Shown: one piece after another, positions 32,251 through 42,076 of the stretch
How positions within the stretch are numbered: the first letter of the stretch is position 1
How the letters are laid out: every line of letters starts with the position of its first letter
From: Dryocola sp051307055
Lineage (GTDB): Bacteria; Pseudomonadota; Gammaproteobacteria; Enterobacterales; Enterobacteriaceae
Assembly: GCF_051307055.1 (NCBI RefSeq)
Contig: NZ_CP149994.1
Coordinates: forward strand, 3,100,001 to 3,164,000
Direction of reading: 5' to 3'
Length of the DNA stretch: 64,000 nt
Program-made: the position numbers and the translations under genes
Notes under the pieces: generated by a model
The model's input: the letters and a program-made list of their open reading frames with translations, nothing else
Told to the model about the DNA's origin: nothing
The model's database searches: none

Positions 32251-34311
32251 ATGGGTCAGGATAAGCTGTATATCGAAAAAGAACTGAGCTGGTTGTCTTT
32301 TAACGAACGTGTGCTCCAGGAAGCGGCGGATAAAATCAATCCGCTGATCGAGAGAATGCGTTTTCTCGGCATCTATTCGAATAACCTTGATGAGTTTTAT
32401 AAGGTGCGTTTCGCCGAGCTGAAACGGCGCATTCTGATCAGCGAAGAACAAGGGACCGCGCCTAACTCGCGTCACTTACTGAATAAGATCCAGGCTCGCG
32501 TGCTGAAGGCCGATCAGGAGTTTGACGGGCTGTATAACGATCTGCTGCTGGAGATGGCCCGTAATCAGATCTTCCTGATTAACGAACGCCAGCTTTCTGA
32601 GAATCAGCAAAAATGGCTGCGCCACTATTTCAAACACTATCTGCGTCAGTACATCACGCCAATTCTTATCAATCATGACACCGATCTGGTGCAGTTCCTT
32701 AAGGACGACTACACCTATCTGGCAGTTGAGATTATCCGTGGCGCAGAGACGCGCTACGCCCTGCTGGAGATCCCGTCCGATAAAGTGCCGCGCTTTGTGA
32801 ATCTGCCGCCGGAAGCGCCCCGCCGCCGCAAGCCGATGATCCTGCTGGACAACATTCTGCGCTACTGCCTGGATGAGATTTTTAAGGGCTTTTTCGATTA
32901 CGACTCGCTGAATGCTTATTCGATGAAAATGACCCGCGATGCGGAATATGATCTGGTGACCGAAATGGAATCCAGCCTGCTCGAGCTGATGTCATCCAGC
33001 CTGAAACAGCGGCTGACCGCCGAGCCGGTACGCTTTGTTTACCAGCGCGATATGCCCGATGCCATGGTCGAAATGCTGCGCAATAAGCTGACCATCACCA
33101 ACTACGACTCCATTATTCCGGGCGGTCGTTATCATAACTTTAAAGATTTTATTAACTTCCCAAACGTCGGCAAGGCGAACCTGGTTAACAAACCGATGCC
33201 GCGCCTGCGCCATATCTGGTTTGATAAATTCCGCAACGGCTTTGACGCCATTCGCAACCGCGACGTGCTGCTTTACTACCCGTACCACACCTTTGAACAC
33301 GTGCTGGAGCTGCTACGCCAGGCCTCGTTCGACCCGAGCGTGCTGGCCATTAAAATCAATATCTATCGCGTGGCGAAAGACTCGCGCATTGTTGAATCGA
33401 TGATTCACGCGGCGCACAACGGCAAAAAAGTGACCGTGGTCGTGGAGCTGCAGGCGCGCTTCGACGAAGAGGCCAACATCCACTGGGCGAAGCGCCTGAC
33501 GGAAGCGGGCGTGCACGTTATCTTCTCGGCGCCCGGCCTGAAAATTCACGCCAAGCTGTTCCTGATTTCGCGTAAAGAAGGCGATGAAGTTGTGCGTTAC
33601 GCGCACATCGGCACCGGCAACTTTAACGAGAAAACCGCTCGCCTCTACACTGACTATTCGTTACTGACCGCCGATGCACGCATCACCAATGAAGTGCGCC
33701 GGGTGTTCAACTTTATTGAAAATCCTTATCGGCCGGTAACCTTCGAGTATCTGATGGTATCGCCGCAAAACTCGCGTCGCCTGCTCTACGATCTGGTGGA
33801 TCGAGAAATTGCCAATGCGCAAAACGGCCTCCCTTCAGGCATTACGCTAAAACTTAATAATCTGGTTGATAAAGGGCTGGTTGACAGGTTATATGCTGCC
33901 TCCAGCTCCGGCGTTAAGGTTAATCTGCTGGTGCGTGGCATGTGCTCTCTGATCCCTAACCTTGAAGGGATCAGCGATAACATTCGCGTGATCGGTATCG
34001 TCGACCGTTATCTGGAGCACGACCGGGTTTACGTGTTTGAAAACGGCGGCGACAAGAAAGTCTATCTCTCCTCCGCCGACTGGATGACGCGCAACATCGA
34101 TTACCGTATTGAAGTCGCCGTCGCCGTACTCGACCCGCGTCTGAAGCAGCGGGTGCTGGACATTATCGATATTCTGTTTAGTGATACCGTAAAGGCGCGC
34201 TATCTCGATAAAGAACTGAGCAATCGCTATGTGCCGCGTGGTAACCGCCGTAAGGTCCGCGCACAGCTTGCGATCTACGATTACATTAAATCTCTGGAAC
34301 AACCTGACTAA
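32251..34311 (+). CDS. ppk: Ppk1, polyphosphate kinase
   Basis: Makes inorganic polyphosphate from ATP at the membrane. It has 686 residues, two fewer than E. coli as I recall it: the segment IWFDKFRNGF lacks two residues before FRNGF. The phosphorylated His is in GLKIHAKLFLISR near residue 433; the second PLD-like motif is YRIEVAVAV / SSADWMTRN. It starts at the ATG with GAGGG upstream. ppx follows after 4 bases, so synthesis and breakdown are co-encoded. Confidence 0.96.
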   Translation: MGQDKLYIEKELSWLSFNERVLQEAADKINPLIERMRFLGIYSNNLDEFYKVRFAELKRRILISEEQGTAPNSRHLLNKIQARVLKADQEFDGLYNDLLLEMARNQIFLINERQLSENQQKWLRHYFKHYLRQYITPILINHDTDLVQFLKDDYTYLAVEIIRGAETRYALLEIPSDKVPRFVNLPPEAPRRRKPMILLDNILRYCLDEIFKGFFDYDSLNAYSMKMTRDAEYDLVTEMESSLLELMSSSLKQRLTAEPVRFVYQRDMPDAMVEMLRNKLTITNYDSIIPGGRYHNFKDFINFPNVGKANLVNKPMPRLRHIWFDKFRNGFDAIRNRDVLLYYPYHTFEHVLELLRQASFDPSVLAIKINIYRVAKDSRIVESMIHAAHNGKKVTVVVELQARFDEEANIHWAKRLTEAGVHVIFSAPGLKIHAKLFLISRKEGDEVVRYAHIGTGNFNEKTARLYTDYSLLTADARITNEVRRVFNFIENPYRPVTFEYLMVSPQNSRRLLYDLVDREIANAQNGLPSGITLKLNNLVDKGLVDRLYAASSSGVKVNLLVRGMCSLIPNLEGISDNIRVIGIVDRYLEHDRVYVFENGGDKKVYLSSADWMTRNIDYRIEVAVAVLDPRLKQRVLDIIDILFSDTVKARYLDKELSNRYVPRGNRRKVRAQLAIYDYIKSLEQPD

Positions 34312-34315
34312 CGCT

Positions 34316-35857
34316 ATGCCGATAAAAAAACATGCTCCCAGGCCGCAGGAGTTTGCTGCGGTCGATCTGGGCTCCAACAGTTTCCACATGGTGATTGCCC
34401 GTGTGGTCGACGGCGCGATGCAAATCATCGGGCGCTTAAAGCAACGCGTTCATCTCGCAGACGGGCTTAATGCCCGCAACGAGCTAAGTGAAGAGGCGAT
34501 GGAGCGCGGCCTTTCATGCCTTGCGCTCTTTGCCGAACGCCTGCAGGGCTTCGCAGCGGCGAACGTCTGCATTGTCGGTACGCACAGCCTGCGCGAGGCG
34601 GTTAACGCCGAGGTGTTTCTTAAACGCGCCGAGCAGGTTATTCCCTATCCGATTGAAATTATTCCCGGTAATGAAGAAGCGCGCCTGATTTTTATGGGCG
34701 TTGAACACACCCAGCCAGAAAAAGGCCGCAAGCTGGTTATCGATATCGGCGGTGGCTCCACCGAGCTGGTAATCGGTGAAGATTTTGAGCCTATGCTGGT
34801 GGAAAGCCGCCGCATGGGGTGCGTGAGCTTTGGGCAAAACTTCTTCCCGCAGGGCGTCATTACGCCCGAAAACTTCAGGCGGGCGCGCCTTGCGGCGGTA
34901 CAAAAACTGGAAAATCTCTCCTGGCAGTATCGCCTGCAGGGCTGGAATGTCGCGATGGGGGCTTCCGGCACCATCAAGGCCGCACATGAAGTGCTCCTAA
35001 ATATGGGCGAAAAGAACGGTATTATTACCCCAGAACGCCTGGAAATGCTGTGCGATGAGGTGCTGAAGTTTAAAAATTTCAGCTCGATGAGCCTGCCGGG
35101 TTTATCCGAAGAGCGAAAAGCGGTGTTTGTGCCCGGCCTTGCCATTCTCTGTGGCGTGTTTGATTCACTGGCGATCCGCGAGCTTCGTCTCTCCGACGGG
35201 GCGCTGCGCGAAGGGGTGCTATACGAAATGGAAGGCCGTTTCCGTCATCAGGATATCCGCATCCGCACCGCGCAGAGCCTCGCGGATCAGTACCATATCG
35301 ACAGCGATCAGGCCAGGCGAGTGCTGGCCACAACCGAGCATATTTATCAGCAATGGGAAAAGCAGAACCCGAAGCTTGCCAACCCGCAAATGGCCGCGCT
35401 GCTGAAGTGGTCCGCCATGTTGCATGAAGTGGGGCTGAATATTAATCACAGCGGTTTGCATCGCCATTCGGCCTATATTCTGCAGCACAGCAACCTGCCC
35501 GGTTTTAATCAGGAGCAGCAGATGCTTATCGCTTCGCTGGTGCGTTATCACCGCAAGGGCATTAAAATTGACGATTTGCCGCGTTTTACGCTGTTTAAGA
35601 AAAAGCAGTTCCTGCCGCTGATACAGATTTTGCGCCTGGCCGTGCTGCTCAATAATCAACGACAGGCCACCACCACTCCGCCTACGCTAGTGCTGGAAAC
35701 CGAAGAGAATCACTGGACGCTGCGTTTTCCGCACGGCTGGTTTAGCCAGAATACACTGGTGCTTCTTGACCTGGAGCGCGAACAGCTTTACTGGGATAAC
35801 ACGCCCGGCTGGCAGCTAAAGATTGAAGAAGAGGCCAGCCCGACGATTGCGGCTTAA
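34316..35857 (+). CDS. ppx: Ppx, exopolyphosphatase
   Basis: Removes terminal phosphate from polyphosphate; ASKHA-fold enzyme of 513 residues, the E. coli length. It contains AAVDLGSNSFHMVIA (phosphate loop), catalytic Glu in GNEEARLIF, DIGGGSTELVIGE, and a C-terminal HD-like domain (MLHEVGLNINHSGLHRHSAY). The ATG at 34316 is chosen for family length and position; a longer frame into ppk is an artefact. Confidence 0.96.
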   Translation: MPIKKHAPRPQEFAAVDLGSNSFHMVIARVVDGAMQIIGRLKQRVHLADGLNARNELSEEAMERGLSCLALFAERLQGFAAANVCIVGTHSLREAVNAEVFLKRAEQVIPYPIEIIPGNEEARLIFMGVEHTQPEKGRKLVIDIGGGSTELVIGEDFEPMLVESRRMGCVSFGQNFFPQGVITPENFRRARLAAVQKLENLSWQYRLQGWNVAMGASGTIKAAHEVLLNMGEKNGIITPERLEMLCDEVLKFKNFSSMSLPGLSEERKAVFVPGLAILCGVFDSLAIRELRLSDGALREGVLYEMEGRFRHQDIRIRTAQSLADQYHIDSDQARRVLATTEHIYQQWEKQNPKLANPQMAALLKWSAMLHEVGLNINHSGLHRHSAYILQHSNLPGFNQEQQMLIASLVRYHRKGIKIDDLPRFTLFKKKQFLPLIQILRLAVLLNNQRQATTTPPTLVLETEENHWTLRFPHGWFSQNTLVLLDLEREQLYWDNTPGWQLKIEEEASPTIAA

Positions 35858-35893
35858 GTTATCCGCAGCGGATGGCGCTAACCTTTCTGCGCT

Positions 35894-38131
35894 CTACAAA
35901 GCTTCACTTTCAGCCATATTCAATAGCGATTCCAGCGGCTGCGGATAACCAATTAAGTATCCCTGCATATAATCAATACCGAGGTGTTGCACCGCATCCT
36001 TCAGCGCCTCGCTTTCCACATATTCGGCCACGACCTGCATTTTTTTCATTCTCGCCAGCTGGCAGATAGATTCGACAATCTGATAATCCAGGCTGCTGGT
36101 AAGCAGGTTGCGAATAAAGCTGCCGTCAATTTTCAGTATATCCGCGCTGATATTCTTCAGCCGCGCATAGCTGGCATAGCCCGTCCCAAAATCATCAATA
36201 GCCACGCGGCATCCCATGCGCTGAAGCGCGGTAAGCGTAATGTTGGCCTGCTCCAGGTTGGTCAGCGAATTGCTTTCCGTCACTTCGAAAATCAGCTGCC
36301 ACGGCTCGATATTATATTTTTCCAGCAGGCGCTTAACCTCTGCCGGGAACTGTATGCGGCTAACGGAAGCGGGCGTGAGGTTGATGGCAAAACGGCAGCC
36401 CGGCAGTTGTTCACGACTTTTGTCCATAAACCGCAAAGTGGCTTCGAAAACCCAATGGTCAATTCTCGACGACAGGCCAAACTCATGCGCCACAGGTAAG
36501 AAACTGTCCGGGGTAAATAGTTCGCCGTTCTCACCCTTCATGCGAAGCAATATTTCATGATACGAATCGCCGCGCATCCCTTCGATACGCTGCGCCATCA
36601 GCGTAAAGTTGCCGCATTCAAGGGCGATTTGCAGACGATTCATCATCGCAACCTTGCTTTTTACCTTATTCTGCAGCCGGTTTGAGCCCTGCTGCTGCAG
36701 GTTTTCAGGATGGCAGGTAGTAAGCGAAAGTTCAGCCATAGTGCTGAGCTCGCCGAGCAAGAGATAGAGATGCGCTACAGGGTGCTTTACGTAGCAGTAG
36801 CTGATGCCTACCTGCGGCTGAAGCGGCATTCCATCCCACAAAAAGCGGAACTGTTTCACGCGCCGATCTATTGCTTCAATTCGCTCCTCGTGTGATTCGT
36901 AGTTTAATCTCACGACCAAATTATGCCCGGAAAGATGATAAACCCGCTCATCCGCAATGAGGCTCTGACGCAAATATTCGGCTATCTGCTGTTTGTACTG
37001 GATGCGTAACAGCACGCCGTAGTTTCGTCCCAGCAGCTCAAGCTCAGGAATGCTCAGAAATGCGAGCGCGGACCAGGGATGGCGCCCGAGATCGCGATTA
37101 AGCGCGCGCAAATTAGGCATCTGGATGATGGGATCGGTAAAGGCGGCCCGGCGCGCTTTGGCATGCAGAAAGCGCTGACGCGTCGTCACTGCCGCCATCA
37201 TATAAATCGTTATGGAAAATATTGCGTAACAGGAAGAAGCGATGGCCAGGTGAAGCTGGAATCCCATATCCGGCGGCAGGTAGTGATAAAATCCGCTACA
37301 CAGGATAACAAGGATGATTGTCCAGATAGTGGTGATAAACAGGAAACCAAACCGCATGGCCCCCCACAACATCACCGGCAAAATAAGCGTCAGCGTATAG
37401 TCCGTTCTGAAAATAGAAGTGGAATCGCCCAGCGGCAGGATGAGCAAATTCACCAGCAGCGCCATCAGCCCGCCCCAGAGCAATACTTCGCTTTTCGTCA
37501 CGCCACGCTGCGCCTGCGCCCGCATCCTGGACTGGAAGGAAAAAATAAAATACGGGTTTTTTATCATCCGAATGAGGAAGTAGAAAAAAGGCATACCGGT
37601 TAAGGTGCCGACCAGCACCGCCTGGAAATTTATCAGCGTGCGCGGATGAAGCGGGCTTTCCGAAACCATACTCAAAAAAGGGTCGTACCAGCCCAAAAAA
37701 AGACCGATTTGATAGATAAAAAGAAAAAGCGCGGAATTAAACAGAACCAGCCAGAACATACGCCGCAAGGTAAGTGAAAGTACGCCAAAGGTTACGGCGT
37801 GGCGGCGCGGCACAAAGACCCGGTAGGCGGCAAAACTGAGCGTAACGGGCAAAAGAAAGTGGACGAGCGCAAGCATAGTCACGAACTCCCCTTTTAGGGG
37901 AAGGTAACGAATCACTAACGCAAGGATCATGCCCGGCAAGGCAGCCCAGCCGAAGATCATCAAAAAAGCGGTAAACAGCCCAAGCGGCATATAAATCAAA
38001 AAAACGCGCCCGCCTTCCATAATGGTATTCGCATTAAACCATACGGCCAAAGGAAGCATTAATGCAGGTAATACCAGCGGCAACGTCCACCAGCTATTTT
38101 TATATTTATTGTACCAGGTCGCAAAGTGCAT
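35894..38131 (-). CDS. yfgF: YfgF, anaerobic cyclic-di-GMP phosphodiesterase
   Basis: Membrane enzyme of 745 residues. The N-terminal half is a MASE1-like sensor with about eight helices (residues 15-310). A degenerate GGDEF domain follows (MPNLRALNRDLGRHPW). The C-terminal EAL domain keeps the metal and catalytic residues: EILLRMKG, FEVTES, DDFGTGYAS, LKIDGSF, VAEYVES and YMQGYLIG; the signature EAL itself reads EIL. E. coli YfgF is an anaerobic c-di-GMP phosphodiesterase. A perfect FNR site at about -41 agrees with that. It is convergent with ppx. Confidence 0.93.
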   Translation of the reverse strand: MHFATWYNKYKNSWWTLPLVLPALMLPLAVWFNANTIMEGGRVFLIYMPLGLFTAFLMIFGWAALPGMILALVIRYLPLKGEFVTMLALVHFLLPVTLSFAAYRVFVPRRHAVTFGVLSLTLRRMFWLVLFNSALFLFIYQIGLFLGWYDPFLSMVSESPLHPRTLINFQAVLVGTLTGMPFFYFLIRMIKNPYFIFSFQSRMRAQAQRGVTKSEVLLWGGLMALLVNLLILPLGDSTSIFRTDYTLTLILPVMLWGAMRFGFLFITTIWTIILVILCSGFYHYLPPDMGFQLHLAIASSCYAIFSITIYMMAAVTTRQRFLHAKARRAAFTDPIIQMPNLRALNRDLGRHPWSALAFLSIPELELLGRNYGVLLRIQYKQQIAEYLRQSLIADERVYHLSGHNLVVRLNYESHEERIEAIDRRVKQFRFLWDGMPLQPQVGISYCYVKHPVAHLYLLLGELSTMAELSLTTCHPENLQQQGSNRLQNKVKSKVAMMNRLQIALECGNFTLMAQRIEGMRGDSYHEILLRMKGENGELFTPDSFLPVAHEFGLSSRIDHWVFEATLRFMDKSREQLPGCRFAINLTPASVSRIQFPAEVKRLLEKYNIEPWQLIFEVTESNSLTNLEQANITLTALQRMGCRVAIDDFGTGYASYARLKNISADILKIDGSFIRNLLTSSLDYQIVESICQLARMKKMQVVAEYVESEALKDAVQHLGIDYMQGYLIGYPQPLESLLNMAESEAL

Positions 38132-38263
38132 AGATGGTCGCCAGAAACCGAAACCCTGTCAATCCTGCTCGGGTAATGTTCAGAAAGGGCTCCAGCCTGA
38201 CTGATAGAAACCATATCGCTATGGCGCGGAGTACAAATTTTAGTTAGGGATCGCCTGGAAGAA

Positions 38264-38277
38264 TTGATACAAATCAA
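38264..38277 (-). promoter_or_regulatory. FNR site in a class II position upstream of yfgF
   Basis: TTGATACAAATCAA is a perfect FNR palindrome. On the minus strand a -10 TAAAAT lies at 38237-38242, giving a start near 38229-38230 and FNR centred at about -41. That is the standard class II activating position. The remainder of the 38132-38488 gap shows no gene: it holds the yfgF leader and, at its right end, the yfgG leader. Confidence 0.82.
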
Positions 38278-38488
38278 TTTACACGTAAAGTCACTGCCGG
38301 GAGGATGAAAAAGCTCCTTTTAATAAGAATTATTAAGGGAATATAAACGGTAAGAAAAGCGTATGTGCCCCGAAACCACGTTCGTATTGACGCTTTTTTA
38401 CATAGTGGAGAATTGACCCTGACGCACCGCTATGCCTAAATACTCCTTGTCGCCCGCGGTTGCCGGGCAAACTCTAAGGGCTTTTTGC

Positions 38489-38680
38489 GTGACACAGGTT
38501 ACGAGTATGCGAAGACGACACCGGTTTAACGGTCGAATGACCCGCATTATTCTGCTCATCAGTTTTCTCTTCCTTTTTGGCCGTTTTGTCTACTCCTCGA
38601 TTGGCGCCTGGCATCATCATCAGGACAAAAAAGCGCAGACACAGCAAAGCAGCCTGTCAGTGAATACCGCTAACCGGTAA
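38489..38680 (+). CDS. yfgG: YfgG, small membrane protein
   Basis: Starting at GTG it has 63 residues, as in E. coli YfgG. The start has AAGGG 8 bases upstream, and the product MTQVTSMRRRHRFNGRMTR matches the family N-terminus. One membrane helix (about residues 20-38) follows an Arg-rich end. E. coli YfgG has been linked to nickel and cobalt tolerance. yfgH and yfgI, which follow it in E. coli, are absent: only 132 bases separate it from the guaA stop. Confidence 0.88.
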   Translation: MTQVTSMRRRHRFNGRMTRIILLISFLFLFGRFVYSSIGAWHHHQDKKAQTQQSSLSVNTANR

Positions 38681-38764
38681 CGCAACCTCTTAAGCACAAT
38701 AATCCTCACTGCCGATTGCCAGTGCGCTTCGTCACGCCTGTTGTTTACCTATGGTTGATAAGAA

Positions 38765-38787
38765 GCAGGCGACACATGGCCGCCTGT
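38765..38787 (-). terminator. Possible terminator after guaA
   Basis: On the minus strand CAGGCGGCCATGTGTCGCCTG followed by a loose T-rich stretch CTTCTTATC, about 25 bases after the guaA stop. The weak T-run keeps confidence low. Confidence 0.45.
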
Positions 38788-38812
38788 TGGTCTGGTCAGA
38801 ACTTCAGCAGGC

Positions 38813-40390
38813 TCATTCCCACTCGATAGTTGCCGGCGGCTTGCCGGAAATATCGTATACCACGCGGGAAATACCGTTAACTTCGTTGATAATGCGGTTG
38901 GATACGCGGCCAAGGAAGTCGTATGGCAGGTGCGCCCAGTGTGCGGTCATAAAGTCGATGGTTTCCACCGCGCGCAGGGAGACAACCCAGTCGTACTTAC
39001 GACCGTCGCCCATTACCCCTACGGAGCGTACCGGCAGGAATACGGTGAACGCCTGGCTCACTTTATTGTAGAGATCGGCTTTATGCAGCTCTTCGATAAA
39101 GATGGCGTCTGCGCGACGCAGCAGGTCGCAGTACTCTTTCTTCACTTCGCCCAGCACGCGCACGCCAAGGCCTGGCCCCGGGAACGGATGACGGTAAAGC
39201 ATGTCGTACGGCAGGCCCAGCTCCAGGCCGATTTTACGCACTTCGTCTTTGAACAGCTCTTTCAGCGGCTCAACCAGCCCCATCTTCATCTCTTTCGGCA
39301 GTCCGCCCACGTTGTGGTGAGATTTGATAACGTGCGCTTTGCCGGTTGCCGAGGCCGCGGACTCAATAACGTCCGGATAGATGGTGCCCTGCGCCAGCCA
39401 CTTCACGTCTTCAAGACGCAGCGCCTGTTCGTCGAACACCTCTACAAAGACGCGGCCGATGGTTTTACGCTTGGCTTCCGGATCGTCAATACCCGCCAGC
39501 TGCGACAGGAAACGCTCTTCCGCAGGAACGTGAACGATGTTCAGCCCGAAGTGGTCGCCGAACATCTCCATTACCTGCTCGGCTTCGTTAAGACGCAGCA
39601 GGCCGTTATCCACGAAGACGCAGGTCAGGCGGTCGCCGATGGCGCGGTGCAGCAGCATCGCGGTAACGGATGAATCCACGCCGCCGGACAGGCCAAGAAT
39701 AACCTTATCATTACCGACCTGCTCACGAAGGCGCACGATAGCGTCTTCAATAATTTTTGCCGGCGTCCACAGCGCTTCGCAGCCGCAGATCTCCAGCACG
39801 AAGCGCTCCAGCAGACGCAGGCCCTGGCGGGTGTGCGTCACTTCCGGGTGGAACTGCACGCCGTAGAAGCGTTTTTCTTCGTTGGCCATAATGGCAAACG
39901 GGCAGCTTTCGGTGCTGGCGACGGTGACGAAGTCCGAAGGGATCGCCGTGACTTTATCGCCGTGGCTCATCCAGACGTCCAGCAGCGGTTTGCCCGCGGC
40001 GCTAAGCGAATCCTCAATACCGCGAACCAGCGCGCTGTCGGTTTTAACTTCAACCTGCGCGTAACCAAATTCACGTTCGTTAGAACCTTCAACATGGCCG
40101 CCAAGCTGCATCGCCATGGTCTGCATGCCGTAGCACACGCCAAATACCGGCACGCCTGCTGCAAACACATACTCAGGCGCGCGCGGGCTGTTCAGCTCGG
40201 TGGTGCTTTCCGGGCCGCCGGAGAGAATGATGCCGCTTGGATTGAATTCACGAATCTGTGCTTCAGTGACATCCCATGCCCACAGCTCGCAGTAAACGCC
40301 CAGCTCGCGCACGCGGCGCGCGACCAGTTGGGTATACTGAGAACCGAAATCCAGGATAAGTATGCGATGTTTATGGATATTTTCCGTCAT
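38813..40390 (-). CDS. guaA: GuaA, GMP synthase (glutamine-hydrolysing)
   Basis: Converts XMP to GMP. It has 525 residues, the E. coli length. The N-terminal glutaminase has nucleophile Cys86 in GVCYGMQ and His in FHPEVTHT. The ATP-pyrophosphatase loop is GLSGGVDSS, and the C-terminal dimerisation domain has HPFPGPGLGVR and ends PPATIEWE. It is the second gene of guaBA, 68 bases after guaB; a GC-rich hairpin (40434-40453) lies in that gap. Confidence 0.97.
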   Translation of the reverse strand: MTENIHKHRILILDFGSQYTQLVARRVRELGVYCELWAWDVTEAQIREFNPSGIILSGGPESTTELNSPRAPEYVFAAGVPVFGVCYGMQTMAMQLGGHVEGSNEREFGYAQVEVKTDSALVRGIEDSLSAAGKPLLDVWMSHGDKVTAIPSDFVTVASTESCPFAIMANEEKRFYGVQFHPEVTHTRQGLRLLERFVLEICGCEALWTPAKIIEDAIVRLREQVGNDKVILGLSGGVDSSVTAMLLHRAIGDRLTCVFVDNGLLRLNEAEQVMEMFGDHFGLNIVHVPAEERFLSQLAGIDDPEAKRKTIGRVFVEVFDEQALRLEDVKWLAQGTIYPDVIESAASATGKAHVIKSHHNVGGLPKEMKMGLVEPLKELFKDEVRKIGLELGLPYDMLYRHPFPGPGLGVRVLGEVKKEYCDLLRRADAIFIEELHKADLYNKVSQAFTVFLPVRSVGVMGDGRKYDWVVSLRAVETIDFMTAHWAHLPYDFLGRVSNRIINEVNGISRVVYDISGKPPATIEWE

Positions 40391-40458
40391 TGACGCTAAT
40401 TCCGAGGCAAGTGAAACAGATAAAGTAAATCGCCCGGCGCATGGCCGGGCGAGGAGAA

Positions 40459-41925
40459 TCAGGAGCCCATGCGGTAGTTCGGAGACTCTTTCGTGATAGT
40501 CACGTCGTGCACGTGACTTTCCTGGATGCCCGCACCGCTGATGCGTACGAATTCCGCTTTGGTACGCAGGTCGTCGATAGTACCACAGCCGGTCAGACCC
40601 ATACAGGAACGCAGGCCGCCCATCTGCTGGTGAACGATCGCTTTTAAGTGACCTTTGTAAGCCACGCGACCTTCGATACCTTCCGGAACCAGTTTGTCCG
40701 CAGCGTTATCGGTCTGGAAGTAACGGTCAGAAGAGCCTTTGGACATCGCGCCCAGAGAACCCATGCCGCGGTAGGATTTGAATGAACGGCCCTGGTAGAG
40801 TTCGATTTCACCCGGGGATTCTTCCGTACCGGCCAGCATGCCGCCAACCATCACGGCAGACGCGCCTGCGGCGATAGCTTTTGCGATATCGCCGGAGAAA
40901 CGGATGCCGCCGTCGGCGATAACCGGAATGCCGGTGCCTTCCAGCGCTTCAACCGCATCCGCTACGGCGGTGATTTGCGGAACGCCCACGCCGGTTACGA
41001 TACGAGTGGTACAGATAGAGCCAGGGCCGATGCCGACTTTCACCGCGCTCACGCCTGCGTCAGCCAGCGCGCGTGCGCCCGCAGCGGTCGCCACGTTGCC
41101 GCCGATAATTTGCAGATCTGGATATTTTGCGCGAGTGTCACGAATACGTTGCAGAACGCCTTCGGAATGGCCATGAGAGGAGTCAATCAGCAGAATGTCC
41201 ACGCCAGCGGCTACCAGAGCGTCGATACGCTCTTCATTGCCTGCGCCTGCCCCGACGGCAGCCCCAACGCGCAGACGGCCCTGGTCATCTTTACAGGCGT
41301 TTGGTTTACGCTCTGCTTTCTGGAAATCTTTTACGGTGATCATGCCACGCAGATGGAAGCCGCTATCGACAACCAGCGCCTTCTCAACGCGTTTTTCGTG
41401 CATTTTAGCCAGCACGACGTCGCGCGCCTCGCCTTCTTTCACGGTAACCAGGCGCTCTTTCGGCGTCATGTACACGCTGACAGGCTGGCTCAGGTCGGTA
41501 ACGAAGCGCACGTCACGGCCGGTGATGATGCCGACCAGCTCGTAATCTTCGGTAACCACGGGATAGCCTGCGAAGCCGTTACGCTCGGTCAGATCTTTCA
41601 CTTCACGCAAGGTTGTGGTCGGCAGCACGGTTTGCGGGTCGGTGACCACGCCGCTTTCGTGTTTTTTTACGCGTCTGACTTCTTCAGCCTGGCGTTCAAT
41701 CGACATATTTTTGTGGATGAAACCAAGGCCACCTTCCTGAGCCAGCGCAATTGCCAGGCGTGCTTCGGTCACGGTATCCATCGCTGCGGAGAGCATAGGG
41801 ATATTGAGACGAATAGTTTTGGTCAGTTGGGTGCTGAGATCCGCCGTATTTGGCAGAATAGTGGAGTGGGCTGGAACAAGGAGAACGTCATCAAACGTCA
41901 GTGCTTCTTTGGCGATTCGTAGCAT
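40459..41925 (-). CDS. guaB: GuaB, IMP dehydrogenase
   Basis: Oxidises IMP to XMP with NAD, the branch point to guanine nucleotides. It has 488 residues, the E. coli length. Catalytic Cys305 is in GPGSICTTR, the flap ends in EGIEGRVAYKGHLK, and two CBS domains (about residues 95-200) sit within the barrel. Upstream lie a PurR box, a -10 TATAAT and a CRP site. Confidence 0.97.
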   Translation of the reverse strand: MLRIAKEALTFDDVLLVPAHSTILPNTADLSTQLTKTIRLNIPMLSAAMDTVTEARLAIALAQEGGLGFIHKNMSIERQAEEVRRVKKHESGVVTDPQTVLPTTTLREVKDLTERNGFAGYPVVTEDYELVGIITGRDVRFVTDLSQPVSVYMTPKERLVTVKEGEARDVVLAKMHEKRVEKALVVDSGFHLRGMITVKDFQKAERKPNACKDDQGRLRVGAAVGAGAGNEERIDALVAAGVDILLIDSSHGHSEGVLQRIRDTRAKYPDLQIIGGNVATAAGARALADAGVSAVKVGIGPGSICTTRIVTGVGVPQITAVADAVEALEGTGIPVIADGGIRFSGDIAKAIAAGASAVMVGGMLAGTEESPGEIELYQGRSFKSYRGMGSLGAMSKGSSDRYFQTDNAADKLVPEGIEGRVAYKGHLKAIVHQQMGGLRSCMGLTGCGTIDDLRTKAEFVRISGAGIQESHVHDVTITKESPNYRMGS

Positions 41926-41976
41926 GGCAATATCTCAACCTGGGGTGAATGAGAACAGATAAAATATTGCCGCGGC

Positions 41977-42002
41977 ATTATACAGAGCGGAATCGATTGC
42001 AT
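41977..42002 (-). promoter_or_regulatory. guaBA promoter and PurR operator
   Basis: On the minus strand ATGCAATCGATTCCGC (41987-42002) fits the PurR pattern ANGCAANCGNTTNCNT at all but the last fixed position. It overlaps the spacer and -35 of a promoter whose -10 is TATAAT (41977-41982), giving a start near 41970. A DnaA-box-like GCATCCACA follows it at 42000-42008. Confidence 0.8.
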
Positions 42003-42076
42003 CCACACTTTTTTATGAAAACTCCTTGCCACTCACGCCCGGGCAGGTACTATGAACCGAATAACCCGCTGATTTA

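Noticed and set aside
38930..39673. 247-codon plus-strand frame inside guaA
   Set aside because: Antisense to a complete GMP synthase; no start signal.
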